From assembly GCA_017550055.1 (NCBI GenBank), contig JAFYMM010000245.1:1-5165 (forward strand): 5,165 nt of DNA, in the 5' to 3' direction. Shown in pieces: positions 1-5,165 of this stretch (position 1 is its first letter; each line of letters starts with the position of its first letter). Origin of the DNA: Paludibacteraceae bacterium (lineage in GTDB: Bacteria; Bacteroidota; Bacteroidia; Bacteroidales; Paludibacteraceae). The notes beneath the pieces were generated by a model that was not told the origin of the DNA, did no database searches, and saw nothing but the letters and a program-made list of their open reading frames with translations. Made by a program: the position numbers and the translations under genes.

Positions 1-486
1 AGTAACCATTTTGTTCTCGTCTGCAGGGAGATAACCACGACCTTTGATGATAGTCAACTCCATGTTGAAAGAAGCAGAAGGGTCCATACGACAGATAACC
101 AATTCAGGATTCAAAACTTCGAAGTTTGACATCACATCATTGAAATCACCTGCGCGCAATTCCTCGCGACCGCTAACGTTGATAGTAAATACTTCGCCCT
201 CAGCATCCTCAACAAGGCGTTTGAGGCGCACTTGTTTGAGGTTGAGGATGATATTTGTTACATCGTCGATAACTCCAGGAATAGTGGCGAACTCATGTTC
301 AACACCATCAATTTTAATGCATGAAATAGCGAAACCTTCGAGTGAAGAAAGAAGAATACGGCGCAAAGCATTACCTATTGTAATACCAAAACCTGGTTCC
401 AACGGACGAAATTCGAATTTACCATAAAAATCGTTCGCTTCCAACATGATTACCTTATCTGGTTTTTGAAATGCTAATATTGCCAT
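1..486 (-). CDS. rpoA: DNA-directed RNA polymerase subunit alpha, N-terminal part (cut by window edge)
   Basis: Alpha dimerises and acts as the scaffold on which beta and beta' assemble. The frame opens at an ATG at 486 and stays open to base 1, giving 162 residues (MAILAFQKPDKVIML...ADENKMVT). The family's most conserved stretch is clear at residues 28-51: PLEPGFGITIGNALRRILLS, followed by SLEG. It contains the Arg pair (42-43) matching E. coli Arg44-Arg45, part of the assembly interface. The pattern IDGVEHEFATIPGV (59-72) and the later KGRGYLPA (148-155) also match alpha. What is present is most of the N-terminal domain; the linker and the promoter-binding C-terminal domain lie beyond the window. 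The start is 10 bases after the rpsD stop, with no Shine-Dalgarno. Arginine codons lean to CGC (5 of 9), slightly unlike the neighbouring ribosomal genes. Identification is certain. Confidence 0.98.
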   Translation of the reverse strand, partial: MAILAFQKPDKVIMLEANDFYGKFEFRPLEPGFGITIGNALRRILLSSLEGFAISCIKIDGVEHEFATIPGVIDDVTNIILNLKQVRLKRLVEDAEGEVFTINVSGREELRAGDFNDVMSNFEVLNPELVICRMDPSASFNMELTIIKGRGYLPADENKMVT

Positions 487-496
487 AATTCATTTA

Positions 497-1102
497 TTAT
501 TTAGAGTACAACTCAACGATTAATTGTTCTTTGATATTTTCTGGGATATCAGCACGCTCTGGAGTGTGAAGATATGTACCAGCCATGTTAGCTTCGTTCC
601 ATTCCAACCAAGGATATTTGCTGTGGTTGAAACCGTTCAAGCTTTCGTTAATAACGAGCATAGATTTATCGCGTTCACGAACTGCAACAACTTGACCTTG
701 TTTCAAAGAGTAAGATGGAATGTTTACTACTTTACCATCTACAGTAATGTGTTTGTGAGAAACAAGTTGACGAGCAGCAGCACGAGTAGGTGCCATACCC
801 AAACGATAAACTACGTTATCAAGACGAGCTTCAAGAAGTTGGAGAAGAATTTCACCAGTAATACCTTTTTTAGATTGTGCTTTTTTAAACAAGTTAGAGA
901 ATTGTTTTTCAAGCACACCATAAGTATATTTAGCTTTTTGTTTCTCTCTCAATTGAGTACCATACTCTGAAGTTTTACGTTTACGAGAGTTACCGTGTTG
1001 TCCAGGAGCATAGTTTCTTCTTGCTTGAGCTTTGTCAGGTCCAAAGATAGGCTCGCCAAATTTACGAGCGATTCTTGATTTAGGTCCAGTATATCTTGCC
1101 AT
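497..1102 (-). CDS. rpsD: Small subunit ribosomal protein S4 (uS4)
   Basis: S4 is a primary 16S rRNA binder that starts assembly of the 30S body; in E. coli it also represses translation of the alpha operon. The 201-residue product has the full family length (E. coli about 206). The N-terminal part carries the conserved APGQHG (32-37) and YGTQLREKQK (47-56). The S4 RNA-binding domain covers roughly 92-155, with RLDNVVYRLGMAPTRAAARQ at 93-112 followed by LVSHKHITVDGKVVNIPS. The C-terminus ends in the typical ADIPENIKEQLIVELYSK. There is no cysteine anywhere, so this is the zinc-free form, without the N-terminal cysteine cluster of some S4 proteins. The ATG at 1102 gives the standard MARYTGPKSR start and follows the A run AAAAA. 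The stop is a tandem TAATAA, 10 bases before rpoA. Confidence 0.99.
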   Translation of the reverse strand: MARYTGPKSRIARKFGEPIFGPDKAQARRNYAPGQHGNSRKRKTSEYGTQLREKQKAKYTYGVLEKQFSNLFKKAQSKKGITGEILLQLLEARLDNVVYRLGMAPTRAAARQLVSHKHITVDGKVVNIPSYSLKQGQVVAVRERDKSMLVINESLNGFNHSKYPWLEWNEANMAGTYLHTPERADIPENIKEQLIVELYSK

Positions 1103-1125
1103 TTTTTACTTAATTTTTTAAAGGT

Positions 1126-1515
1126 TTATACTCTACGACGTTTAGCAGGACGACAACCGTTGTGTGGAAGTGGAGTAACATCAACGATTTCTGTTACTTC
1201 AATACCTGCACCGTGTACTGTACGAATAGCAGATTCACGACCGTTACCTGGTCCTTTAACATAAGCTTTTACTTTGCGCAAACCAAGATCGTAAGCTACT
1301 TTAGCGCAATCTTGAGCTGCCATTTGAGCTGCGTAAGGAGTGTTCTTTTTAGAACCACGGAAGCCCATTTTACCAGCTGATGACCAAGAGATAACTTGTC
1401 CCTCGCCATTAGCGATAGTTACAATAATATTATTAAATGAAGAGTGCACGTGCAATTGACCTACACCGTCAACTTTTACGACTCTTTTTTTGGTTGTTAC
1501 TGTTTTCTTTGCCAT
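1126..1515 (-). CDS. rpsK: Small subunit ribosomal protein S11 (uS11)
   Basis: S11 sits on the 30S platform near the mRNA exit and the E site and helps hold 16S rRNA helices. The 129-residue product matches E. coli S11 in length. Conserved blocks include HVHSSFNNIIVTI (22-34), GFRGSKKNTPYAAQMAA (51-67) and the signature VKGPGNGRESAIR (86-98). The tail DVTPLPHNGCRPAKRRRV is nearly identical to that of E. coli. The N-terminal extension is lysine-rich, as is usual for rRNA binding. Asn119-Gly120 in this tail is the site where E. coli S11 carries an isoaspartate. The gene starts 27 bases after rpsM, the longest gap in the window, and ends 23 bases before rpsD. Identification is certain. Confidence 0.99.
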   Translation of the reverse strand: MAKKTVTTKKRVVKVDGVGQLHVHSSFNNIIVTIANGEGQVISWSSAGKMGFRGSKKNTPYAAQMAAQDCAKVAYDLGLRKVKAYVKGPGNGRESAIRTVHGAGIEVTEIVDVTPLPHNGCRPAKRRRV

Positions 1516-1542
1516 TTTAACATTGGTTTTTTAAGCAGTTAA

Positions 1543-1923
1543 TTACTTAGTTGCTTTTTTCTTGTTAGCAACAGTTTTCTTTTTACCTTTGCGAGTACGT
1601 GCATTGTTTTTAGTACTTTGTCCACGAAGTGGAAGACCAATACGGTGACGTACACCACGGTAACAACCGATATCCATCAAACGTTTGATGTTCAATTGCA
1701 CTTCTGAGCGGAGGTCACCCTCTACTTTGAAGTTTGCACCAATGATTTCACGAATTTTTGCAGCTTGGTCATCAGTCCAATCTTGAACTTTAGTATCGAA
1801 ATCGACACCAGCTTCTGTCAAAATTTGACGAGCTCTACTGCGACCTATTCCGTAGATATAAGTCAATCCAACTTCCCCGCGTTTGTTTTGGGGTAAATCT
1901 ACTCCGACGATTCTTATTGCCAT
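1543..1923 (-). CDS. rpsM: Small subunit ribosomal protein S13 (uS13)
   Basis: S13 lies in the 30S head, contacts the P-site tRNA and forms intersubunit bridges with the 50S subunit. The 126-residue product opens with MAIRIVGVDLPQNKRGEVGL, as expected, followed by YIYGIGRSRARQIL (23-36), part of its helix-turn-helix region. The family signature is at 88-102 (YRGVRHRIGLPLRGQ), followed by STKNNARTRKGKKK. The lysine-rich tail (residues 113-126) is the flexible part that reaches the decoding centre region. In E. coli this gene opens the alpha operon after its own leader; here only 15 AT-rich bases separate it from the rpmJ stop, so it appears to be read on the same transcript. Identification is certain. 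Confidence 0.99.
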   Translation of the reverse strand: MAIRIVGVDLPQNKRGEVGLTYIYGIGRSRARQILTEAGVDFDTKVQDWTDDQAAKIREIIGANFKVEGDLRSEVQLNIKRLMDIGCYRGVRHRIGLPLRGQSTKNNARTRKGKKKTVANKKKATK

Positions 1924-1938
1924 AAACTAAAATTTAAA

Positions 1939-2055
1939 TTAACCCTGACGAAGTTTGAATTTAGGGTTTTTTTTGTTAATAACATACAAACGACCTTTTC
2001 TGCGAACGATTTTGCAGTCATCAGTGCGTTTTTTAATTGAAGCTCTTACTTTCAT
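1939..2055 (-). CDS. rpmJ: Large subunit ribosomal protein L36 (bL36), cysteine-poor form
   Basis: L36 is the smallest 50S protein and packs against 23S rRNA close to L6 and the GTPase-associated region. The 38-residue product (MKVRASIKKRTDDC, then KIVRRKGRLYVINKKNPKFK and LRQG) has exactly the usual length, and the KVRAS start and RQG end are diagnostic. The zinc ribbon of the common form uses Cys11, Cys14, Cys27 and His33. Here these positions hold Thr11, Cys14, Asn27 and Phe33, so only one ligand remains and zinc should not bind. This is the so-called C-minus form. It lies 21 bases after infA and 15 before rpsM, its normal place. The stop codon overlaps a short inverted repeat, listed separately. 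Confidence 0.98.
   Translation of the reverse strand: MKVRASIKKRTDDCKIVRRKGRLYVINKKNPKFKLRQG
1941..1968. repeat. Short inverted repeat over the end of rpmJ
   Basis: AACCCT at 1941-1946 is complementary to AGGGTT at 1963-1968. Read on the plus strand the stem extends by a G-U and an A-U pair to 8 bp around a 12-base loop, and eight T residues (1967-1974) begin at the end of the stem, which looks like an intrinsic terminator for antisense transcription. Read on the operon's own strand the perfect stem is 6 bp, covers the last codons of rpmJ including part of its TAA, and is followed by a mixed A/U tail rather than a clean U run. Both arms are within or touch coding sequence (Asn-Pro and Gln-Gly-stop codons), so chance is quite possible. 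Confidence 0.35.
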
Positions 2056-2076
2056 AGTAAAATTTTATTTAGTGTT

Positions 2077-2295
2077 TTATTTATATCTGAACGATATACG
2101 ACCTTTTGTTAGGTCATAAGGAGACATTTCTACTTTCACTTTATCGCCAGGAAGAATACGAATATAATGCATACGCATTTTACCTGAGATACTAGCAGTA
2201 ATTTCGTGTCCGTTTTCAAGTTCTACACGGAACATTGCGTTAGACAATGCTTCCACAACTACTCCGTCTTGTTCAATAACGCCTTGTTTAGCCAT
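2077..2295 (-). CDS. infA: Translation initiation factor IF-1
   Basis: IF-1 binds the 30S A site during initiation and supports IF-2 and IF-3. The 72-residue product is the same length as E. coli IF-1 and is a single S1-type OB fold. The core AMFRVELENGHEITASISGK (20-39) and the following MRMHYIRILPGDKVKVEMSPYDLTKGRISFRYK match the family throughout, including the conserved YDLTKGRI motif near the end. The ATG at 2295 is six bases after the map stop, so translation is probably coupled; there is no Shine-Dalgarno (TCAATT precedes the ATG). A place between map and rpmJ is common where map belongs to the ribosomal cluster. Identification is certain. Confidence 0.99.
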   Translation of the reverse strand: MAKQGVIEQDGVVVEALSNAMFRVELENGHEITASISGKMRMHYIRILPGDKVKVEMSPYDLTKGRISFRYK

Positions 2296-2301
2296 AATTG
2301 A

Positions 2302-3081
2302 TTATTGTTGATTTAATACAGATTCTATAATAGTGAAGTCAGAAAGAATATCAGCTTTACCTTTCGCAACTGCAACTGCATTTTCAAAGTGTGCAGATGG
2401 CTTCCCATCACGAGTACGTGTTGTCCAACCATCACGTTCAACAATGATATCTCGCTTACCAAGGTTAATCATAGGTTCAATGCAGAGAGTCATACCCGTT
2501 TTCAGCATCGGGCCTCTACCTCGACTACCATAATTAGGAACTTCGGGAGCTTCATGCATCTTACGTCCGACCCCATGTCCAACAAATTCGCGAACAACAG
2601 AATACCCTCTTGTTTCACAATGATTTTGAATTGCATATCCAAGATCTCCCAAACGTCGACCTTCGACAGCTTGTTCTATACCTTTAAATAGAGACTCTTT
2701 TGTTGTTTCCAAAAGCAACTTTACTTCATCTGAAATTTCGCCAACAGCAAAAGTATAAGCAGAATCGCCAACAAAACCGTTTTTGAAAGTACCACAATCA
2801 ACCGAAACAATATCGCCATCTTTAAGTATTACTTTATCAGAAGGAATACCATGAACGACTTGGTCATTAACCGAAGTACAAAGTGAAGCAGGAAAACCAC
2901 AATAACCCTTAAAGGCAGGAATAGCTCCATTGTCACGAATAAACTCCTCAGCAAGCTTATCAAGTTGAGCAGTTGTAATCCCTGGCTGAATCACTTTAGC
3001 TAATTCAGCCAAGGTTTTACATACTAGCAAATTGCTCTCTCTGAGCAATTCTATTTCCTCTTCTGTCTTAAGAAATATCAT
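2302..3081 (-). CDS. map: Methionine aminopeptidase, type I
   Basis: This cytosolic metalloprotease removes the initiator methionine from nascent proteins whose second residue is small. The 259-residue product is a type Ia enzyme: a bare pita-bread catalytic domain with no N-terminal zinc-finger extension (E. coli Map is 264). All five metal ligands are present: Asp95 (SVDCG), Asp106 (GDSAY), His169 (GHGVG), Glu202 (CIEPM) and Glu233 (HFENA). His78 (VHGIP) and His176 (KMHEAPE) match the active-site histidines. I chose the ATG at 3081, giving MIFLKTEEEIELLRESN, which aligns with the E. coli start region. A longer reading from 3147 would overlap the secY end by 62 bases and add 22 residues unlike any Map N-terminus. 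The start follows the secY stop by four bases. Confidence 0.98.
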   Translation of the reverse strand: MIFLKTEEEIELLRESNLLVCKTLAELAKVIQPGITTAQLDKLAEEFIRDNGAIPAFKGYCGFPASLCTSVNDQVVHGIPSDKVILKDGDIVSVDCGTFKNGFVGDSAYTFAVGEISDEVKLLLETTKESLFKGIEQAVEGRRLGDLGYAIQNHCETRGYSVVREFVGHGVGRKMHEAPEVPNYGSRGRGPMLKTGMTLCIEPMINLGKRDIIVERDGWTTRTRDGKPSAHFENAVAVAKGKADILSDFTIIESVLNQQ

Positions 3082-3088
3082 CTTATTA
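3082..3088 (-). promoter_or_regulatory. secY/map stop-start junction
   Basis: The secY stop TAA is followed at once by TAAG and then the map ATG, so the stops are tandem (TAATAA) and only four bases separate the two genes. There is no purine-rich ribosome binding site. Ribosomes finishing secY probably restart on map, which also supports the short map start. Coupling is inferred from spacing only. Confidence 0.6.
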
Positions 3089-4423
3089 ATAGGCAGCCAT
3101 AGAACCCGAACGACCTTTGATGCGACCTGATTCCATAAGGCCATCATAACGGTGGTTCAACAAATAACTTTCAATTTGTTGGAGAGTATCAAGAACAACA
3201 CCCACAAGGATGAGAAGAGATGTACCTCCATAGAATTGAGCAAACTCATTAGTAATTCCAAAAATACGTGCAAAAGCAGGCATAATAGCAACAAGAGCTA
3301 AGAAGAAAGAACCAGGAAGAGTAATACGAGACATAATCACATCAAGATACTCAGCTGTTTTCTTGCCAGGTTTAACACCAGGAATAAAACCATTATTGAG
3401 TTTCATTTGCTCAGCCATTTGAGTTGGGTTAACAGTAATAGCTGTATAGAAATAAGTAAATACAATAATCAAAATAGCAAATACAAAGTTATACCAAAAA
3501 CCTGTATTGTTCATGAATGCTTGCATAAAACCAGACACACCGTCAGTATTAAAACCAGCAAACATGATAGGCACCATCATAATAGCTTGAGCAAAGATGA
3601 TAGGCATAACACCTGCAGCATTAACTTTCAAAGGAATATATTGGCGAACACCACCATATTGTTTATTGCCAACCATACGTTTTGCATATTGAACAGGCAC
3701 TCTACGAGTTCCTTGAACAAGCAAAATAGAGAAAGCAATGACAACAAGGAGTATAACGATTTCGGCCAAGAACATTACAAGACCACCAGCAGCATCAGTT
3801 GTACGAGAGATAAACTCTTGCATAATAGCTGCAGGGAAACGAGCAATGATACCAATCATAATAAGCATTGAAATACCGTTACCAATACCTCTGTCAGTCA
3901 TACGTTCGCCGAGCCACATAACAAACATAGAGCCGGCACACAAGATCAAAGTAGAAGAGATAGAGAACCACAAACCTTCAGGCATCACCGAACCAGCGTG
4001 CAACATTTGCACTTTAAGGTTAACGAGATAAGAAGGGCCTTGGAACAAAAGAATAGCTACTGTAAGATAACGAGTTATTCTGTTGATTTTATTACGTCCA
4101 CTCTCACCTTCACGTTGCATTTTTTGGAAATAAGGAATTGCAATAGTAAGCAATTGCACAACGATAGAAGCAGAGATATAAGGCATAATACCCAAAGCAA
4201 AGATAGAAGCATTAGAGAATGCACCACCCGAGAACATATCTAGGAGAGACATAAGACCGCTACTTGTTTGTTGTTGAAGAGCAGTCAATGCTTCTGGATT
4301 GATACCAGGAAGAACGATGAACGAACCGAAACGATAAATAAGGATGAACAAAATAGTCATACCTAATTTATTACGGAGTTCTTCGATTTTCCAGATATTT
4401 TTTATTGTCTCTATAAATTTCAT
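3086..4423 (-). CDS. secY: Protein translocase channel subunit SecY
   Basis: SecY forms the inner-membrane channel which, with SecE and SecG, passes unfolded proteins outward or releases helices sideways into the membrane. The 445 residues match the family length (E. coli 443), with about ten hydrophobic segments, the first near 21-40. The first SecY signature is seen as ALGIMPYISASIVVQLL (76-92) and the second as GERMTDRGIGNGISMLI (172-188). The large cytosolic loops that contact the ribosome and SecA are recognisable: GTRRVPVQYAKRMVG (238-252) with the following PLKVNAAGVMPIIFA (264-278), and FIPGVKPGKKTAEYLD (346-361). Lys351 in the latter occupies the place of E. coli Arg357. The ATG at 4423 is five bases after the rplO stop, so coupling with rplO is likely. 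Identification is certain. Confidence 0.99.
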   Translation of the reverse strand: MKFIETIKNIWKIEELRNKLGMTILFILIYRFGSFIVLPGINPEALTALQQQTSSGLMSLLDMFSGGAFSNASIFALGIMPYISASIVVQLLTIAIPYFQKMQREGESGRNKINRITRYLTVAILLFQGPSYLVNLKVQMLHAGSVMPEGLWFSISSTLILCAGSMFVMWLGERMTDRGIGNGISMLIMIGIIARFPAAIMQEFISRTTDAAGGLVMFLAEIVILLVVIAFSILLVQGTRRVPVQYAKRMVGNKQYGGVRQYIPLKVNAAGVMPIIFAQAIMMVPIMFAGFNTDGVSGFMQAFMNNTGFWYNFVFAILIIVFTYFYTAITVNPTQMAEQMKLNNGFIPGVKPGKKTAEYLDVIMSRITLPGSFFLALVAIMPAFARIFGITNEFAQFYGGTSLLILVGVVLDTLQQIESYLLNHRYDGLMESGRIKGRSGSMAAY

Positions 4424-4428
4424 TGTAA

Positions 4429-4875
4429 TTACAATTTAACTACGCTACCGCCAACAGCAAGGATTGCAGCCTCTGCTGATTTAGAGAAAGCGTGTGCTTC
4501 AACTTCGATTTTATTTTTAAGTTCACCATTACCAAGAATTTTCACCAAGTGTTTTTTAGTGATGAAACCAGCTTCCATCAAAGCATTGATGTCAATTTTA
4601 GTAAGATTTTTTTGTTCAGCGAGTTCTTGAAGAGTAGAAAGGTTGATAGCTTTATACTCTACACGATTAGGGCTATTGAAACCAAATTTAGGCAAACGAC
4701 GTTGAAGAGGCATTTGACCACCTTCGAAACCAATTTTACGTGAGTAACCTGAACGAGATTTAGCACCCTTGTGACCACGAGTAGAAGTACCACCTTTACC
4801 AGAACCTTGACCGCGACCAATACGTTTGCTGTTGTGAGTTGAACCAACAGCAGGAGTGATATTAGTTAAATTCAT
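4429..4875 (-). CDS. rplO: Large subunit ribosomal protein L15 (uL15)
   Basis: L15 binds 23S rRNA and is a late assembly protein of the 50S subunit. The 148-residue product has the normal length (E. coli 144). The glycine- and basic-rich N-terminal extension, which threads into rRNA, is clear at 17-57 (KRIGRGQGSGKGGTSTRGHK, then the motif GFEGGQMPLQRRLPKFGF at 49-66). The C-terminal globular domain contains the family signature from Lys112 (KILGNGELKNKIEVEAHAFS) and the following KSAEAAI, then GGSVVKL at the end. It starts 19 bases after rpmD. The bases before the ATG are A-rich (AAGTAAAAAATCGTT), without a Shine-Dalgarno. Its position directly before secY is the standard spc order. Confidence 0.99.
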   Translation of the reverse strand: MNLTNITPAVGSTHNSKRIGRGQGSGKGGTSTRGHKGAKSRSGYSRKIGFEGGQMPLQRRLPKFGFNSPNRVEYKAINLSTLQELAEQKNLTKIDINALMEAGFITKKHLVKILGNGELKNKIEVEAHAFSKSAEAAILAVGGSVVKL

Positions 4876-4894
4876 AACGATTTTTTACTTTTAA

Positions 4895-5071
4895 TTAGTC
4901 AATAACTTTAACCAAGTGTTTTACTTTTTCCACCATACCGCGAATAGAAGGAGTATCTTCGTGTTCTACTACGGCATTCATTTTGTGAAGTCCAAGTGCA
5001 TCAAGAGTAAGTTTTTGCACTTTAGGACAATTGATTCTACTTTTAACTTGTTGAATTTTAATAGTTGCCAT
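4895..5071 (-). CDS. rpmD: Large subunit ribosomal protein L30 (uL30)
   Basis: L30 is a small 50S protein bound to 23S rRNA. The 58-residue product reads MATIKIQQVKSRINCPKVQK, then LTLDALGLHKMNAVVEHEDT and PSIRGMVEKVKHLVKVID. This is the bacterial short form (E. coli 59), with the typical ALGLHKMN...V.D.PSIRGM.. pattern in which the first helix leads to a basic rRNA-contacting turn. It lies between rpsE (13-base gap) and rplO (19-base gap), its usual place in the spc order. The ATG at 5071 is the only one that gives the standard KI.QVKS N-terminus. The single Cys15 is not part of any metal site. Identification is firm in spite of the small size. Confidence 0.97.
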   Translation of the reverse strand: MATIKIQQVKSRINCPKVQKLTLDALGLHKMNAVVEHEDTPSIRGMVEKVKHLVKVID

Positions 5072-5084
5072 AATACATTAAGAT

Positions 5085-5165
5085 TTATCCTTTAAACACT
5101 TTATCTAAGTTTACACCACGGTTTTGAGCTACAGTGTAAGCATCACGAAGTTCTGCAAGAGCAGC
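5085..5165 (-). CDS. rpsE: Small subunit ribosomal protein S5 (uS5), C-terminal end (cut by window edge)
   Basis: Only the last 26 residues are in the window: AALAELRDAYTVAQNRGVNL followed by DKVFKG and TAA. The A.ALA.LR.A..VA..RG pattern resembles the final helix of S5, and the position immediately before rpmD and rplO is where rpsE lies in the spc cluster. S5 contributes to decoding accuracy and to mRNA unwinding at the 30S entry channel. None of its RNA-binding or catalytic-fidelity residues can be judged here. The call relies on both the helix and the context. Confidence 0.88.
   Translation of the reverse strand, partial: AALAELRDAYTVAQNRGVNLDKVFKG

Larger units (their letters stand above)
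1..5165 (-). other. Continuous spc-alpha ribosomal protein transcription unit
   Basis: Eleven genes on one strand, rpsE to rpoA, are packed with gaps of 13, 19, 5, 4, 6, 21, 15, 27, 23 and 10 bases. No gap is large enough for a normal promoter plus leader, and I see no strong stem followed by a U run on the coding strand. I infer one transcript that begins upstream of the window and continues beyond rpoA, where rplQ would be expected. Confidence 0.8.

Noticed and set aside
44..427. Plus-strand open frame of 127 codons opposite rpoA
   Set aside because: It is antisense to a certain gene, resembles no family and has no supporting context.
455..493. Out-of-frame mini-ORF (MNYGNISISKTR) with its ATG seven bases before the rpoA start
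   Set aside because: It is 12 codons long, overlaps the rpoA start and has no sign of selection; such ATGs arise readily in AT-rich gaps.
1056..1064. CAAATTTA on the plus strand, i.e. TAAATTTG on the coding strand, resembling a Bacteroidota -7 element (also at 4683-4690)
   Set aside because: Both copies are within conserved coding sequence (rpsD and rplO) and I see no properly spaced -33 TTTG at the 4683 copy; such octamers are expected by chance at this AT content.
1516..1542. Weak TTAAC/GTTAA pairing in the rpsM-rpsK gap
   Set aside because: The stem is five AT-rich pairs over a long loop, with no U run, so no terminator or regulatory hairpin can be claimed.
3082..3147. N-terminal extension of methionine aminopeptidase from the ATG at 3147
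   Set aside because: It overlaps secY codons in another frame, has no similarity to Map N-termini, and the ATG at 3081 gives the family start with a four-base gap.
3407..4243. Several long plus-strand open frames opposite secY
   Set aside because: They are shadows of the secY coding frame, with low-complexity compositions rich in His, Asn, Thr and Ser.
4659..4847. Minus-strand 62-codon frame inside rplO (valine- and leucine-rich)
   Set aside because: It is an out-of-frame reading of the conserved L15 N-terminal region; its valine richness follows from reading GGT-type codons in the wrong phase.

Overview
The window is a central piece of the large ribosomal-protein cluster (S10-spc-alpha type) of a member of the Bacteroidota, most likely order Bacteroidales. 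Every gene lies on the minus strand, so transcription runs from position 5165 towards position 1. The assignment rests on four points: the gene order secY-map-infA-rpmJ-rpsM with no adk; the particular forms of S4, L36 and SecY; the absence of any recognisable Shine-Dalgarno sequence before all ten visible start codons; and a fairly AT-rich composition (about 40% GC by eye). The genus cannot be named from this sequence alone.

Layout in transcription order: the end of rpsE (S5, cut by the window edge), rpmD (L30), rplO (L15), secY (translocon channel), map (methionine aminopeptidase type I), infA (IF-1), rpmJ (L36), rpsM (S13), rpsK (S11), rpsD (S4), and the first 162 codons of rpoA (RNA polymerase alpha, cut by the other edge). 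Gaps between genes are 4-27 bases. All ten visible stop codons are TAA. There is no tRNA, mobile element, CRISPR array, gene-free stretch over 30 bases, or convincing internal promoter or terminator.

The genes form one expression unit for making, starting and processing proteins. S5, S4, S11 and S13 build the small subunit, and L30, L15 and L36 the large one. IF-1 acts in initiation. Map trims the first methionine from nascent chains, and SecY carries membrane and secreted proteins across or into the inner membrane. RpoA couples the unit to RNA polymerase assembly. The E. coli division into separate spc and alpha operons is not visible here: rpmJ and rpsM are 15 bases apart, leaving no room for an S4-binding leader of the E. 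coli kind.

I found no undescribed system. This is a conserved housekeeping region. The points worth a second look are modest: the cysteine-poor L36, a lysine at the position of SecY Arg357 (E. coli numbering), the merged spc/alpha junction with a small inverted repeat at the end of rpmJ, the leaderless-looking initiation regions with A at -3, and the Asn-Gly site in S11.
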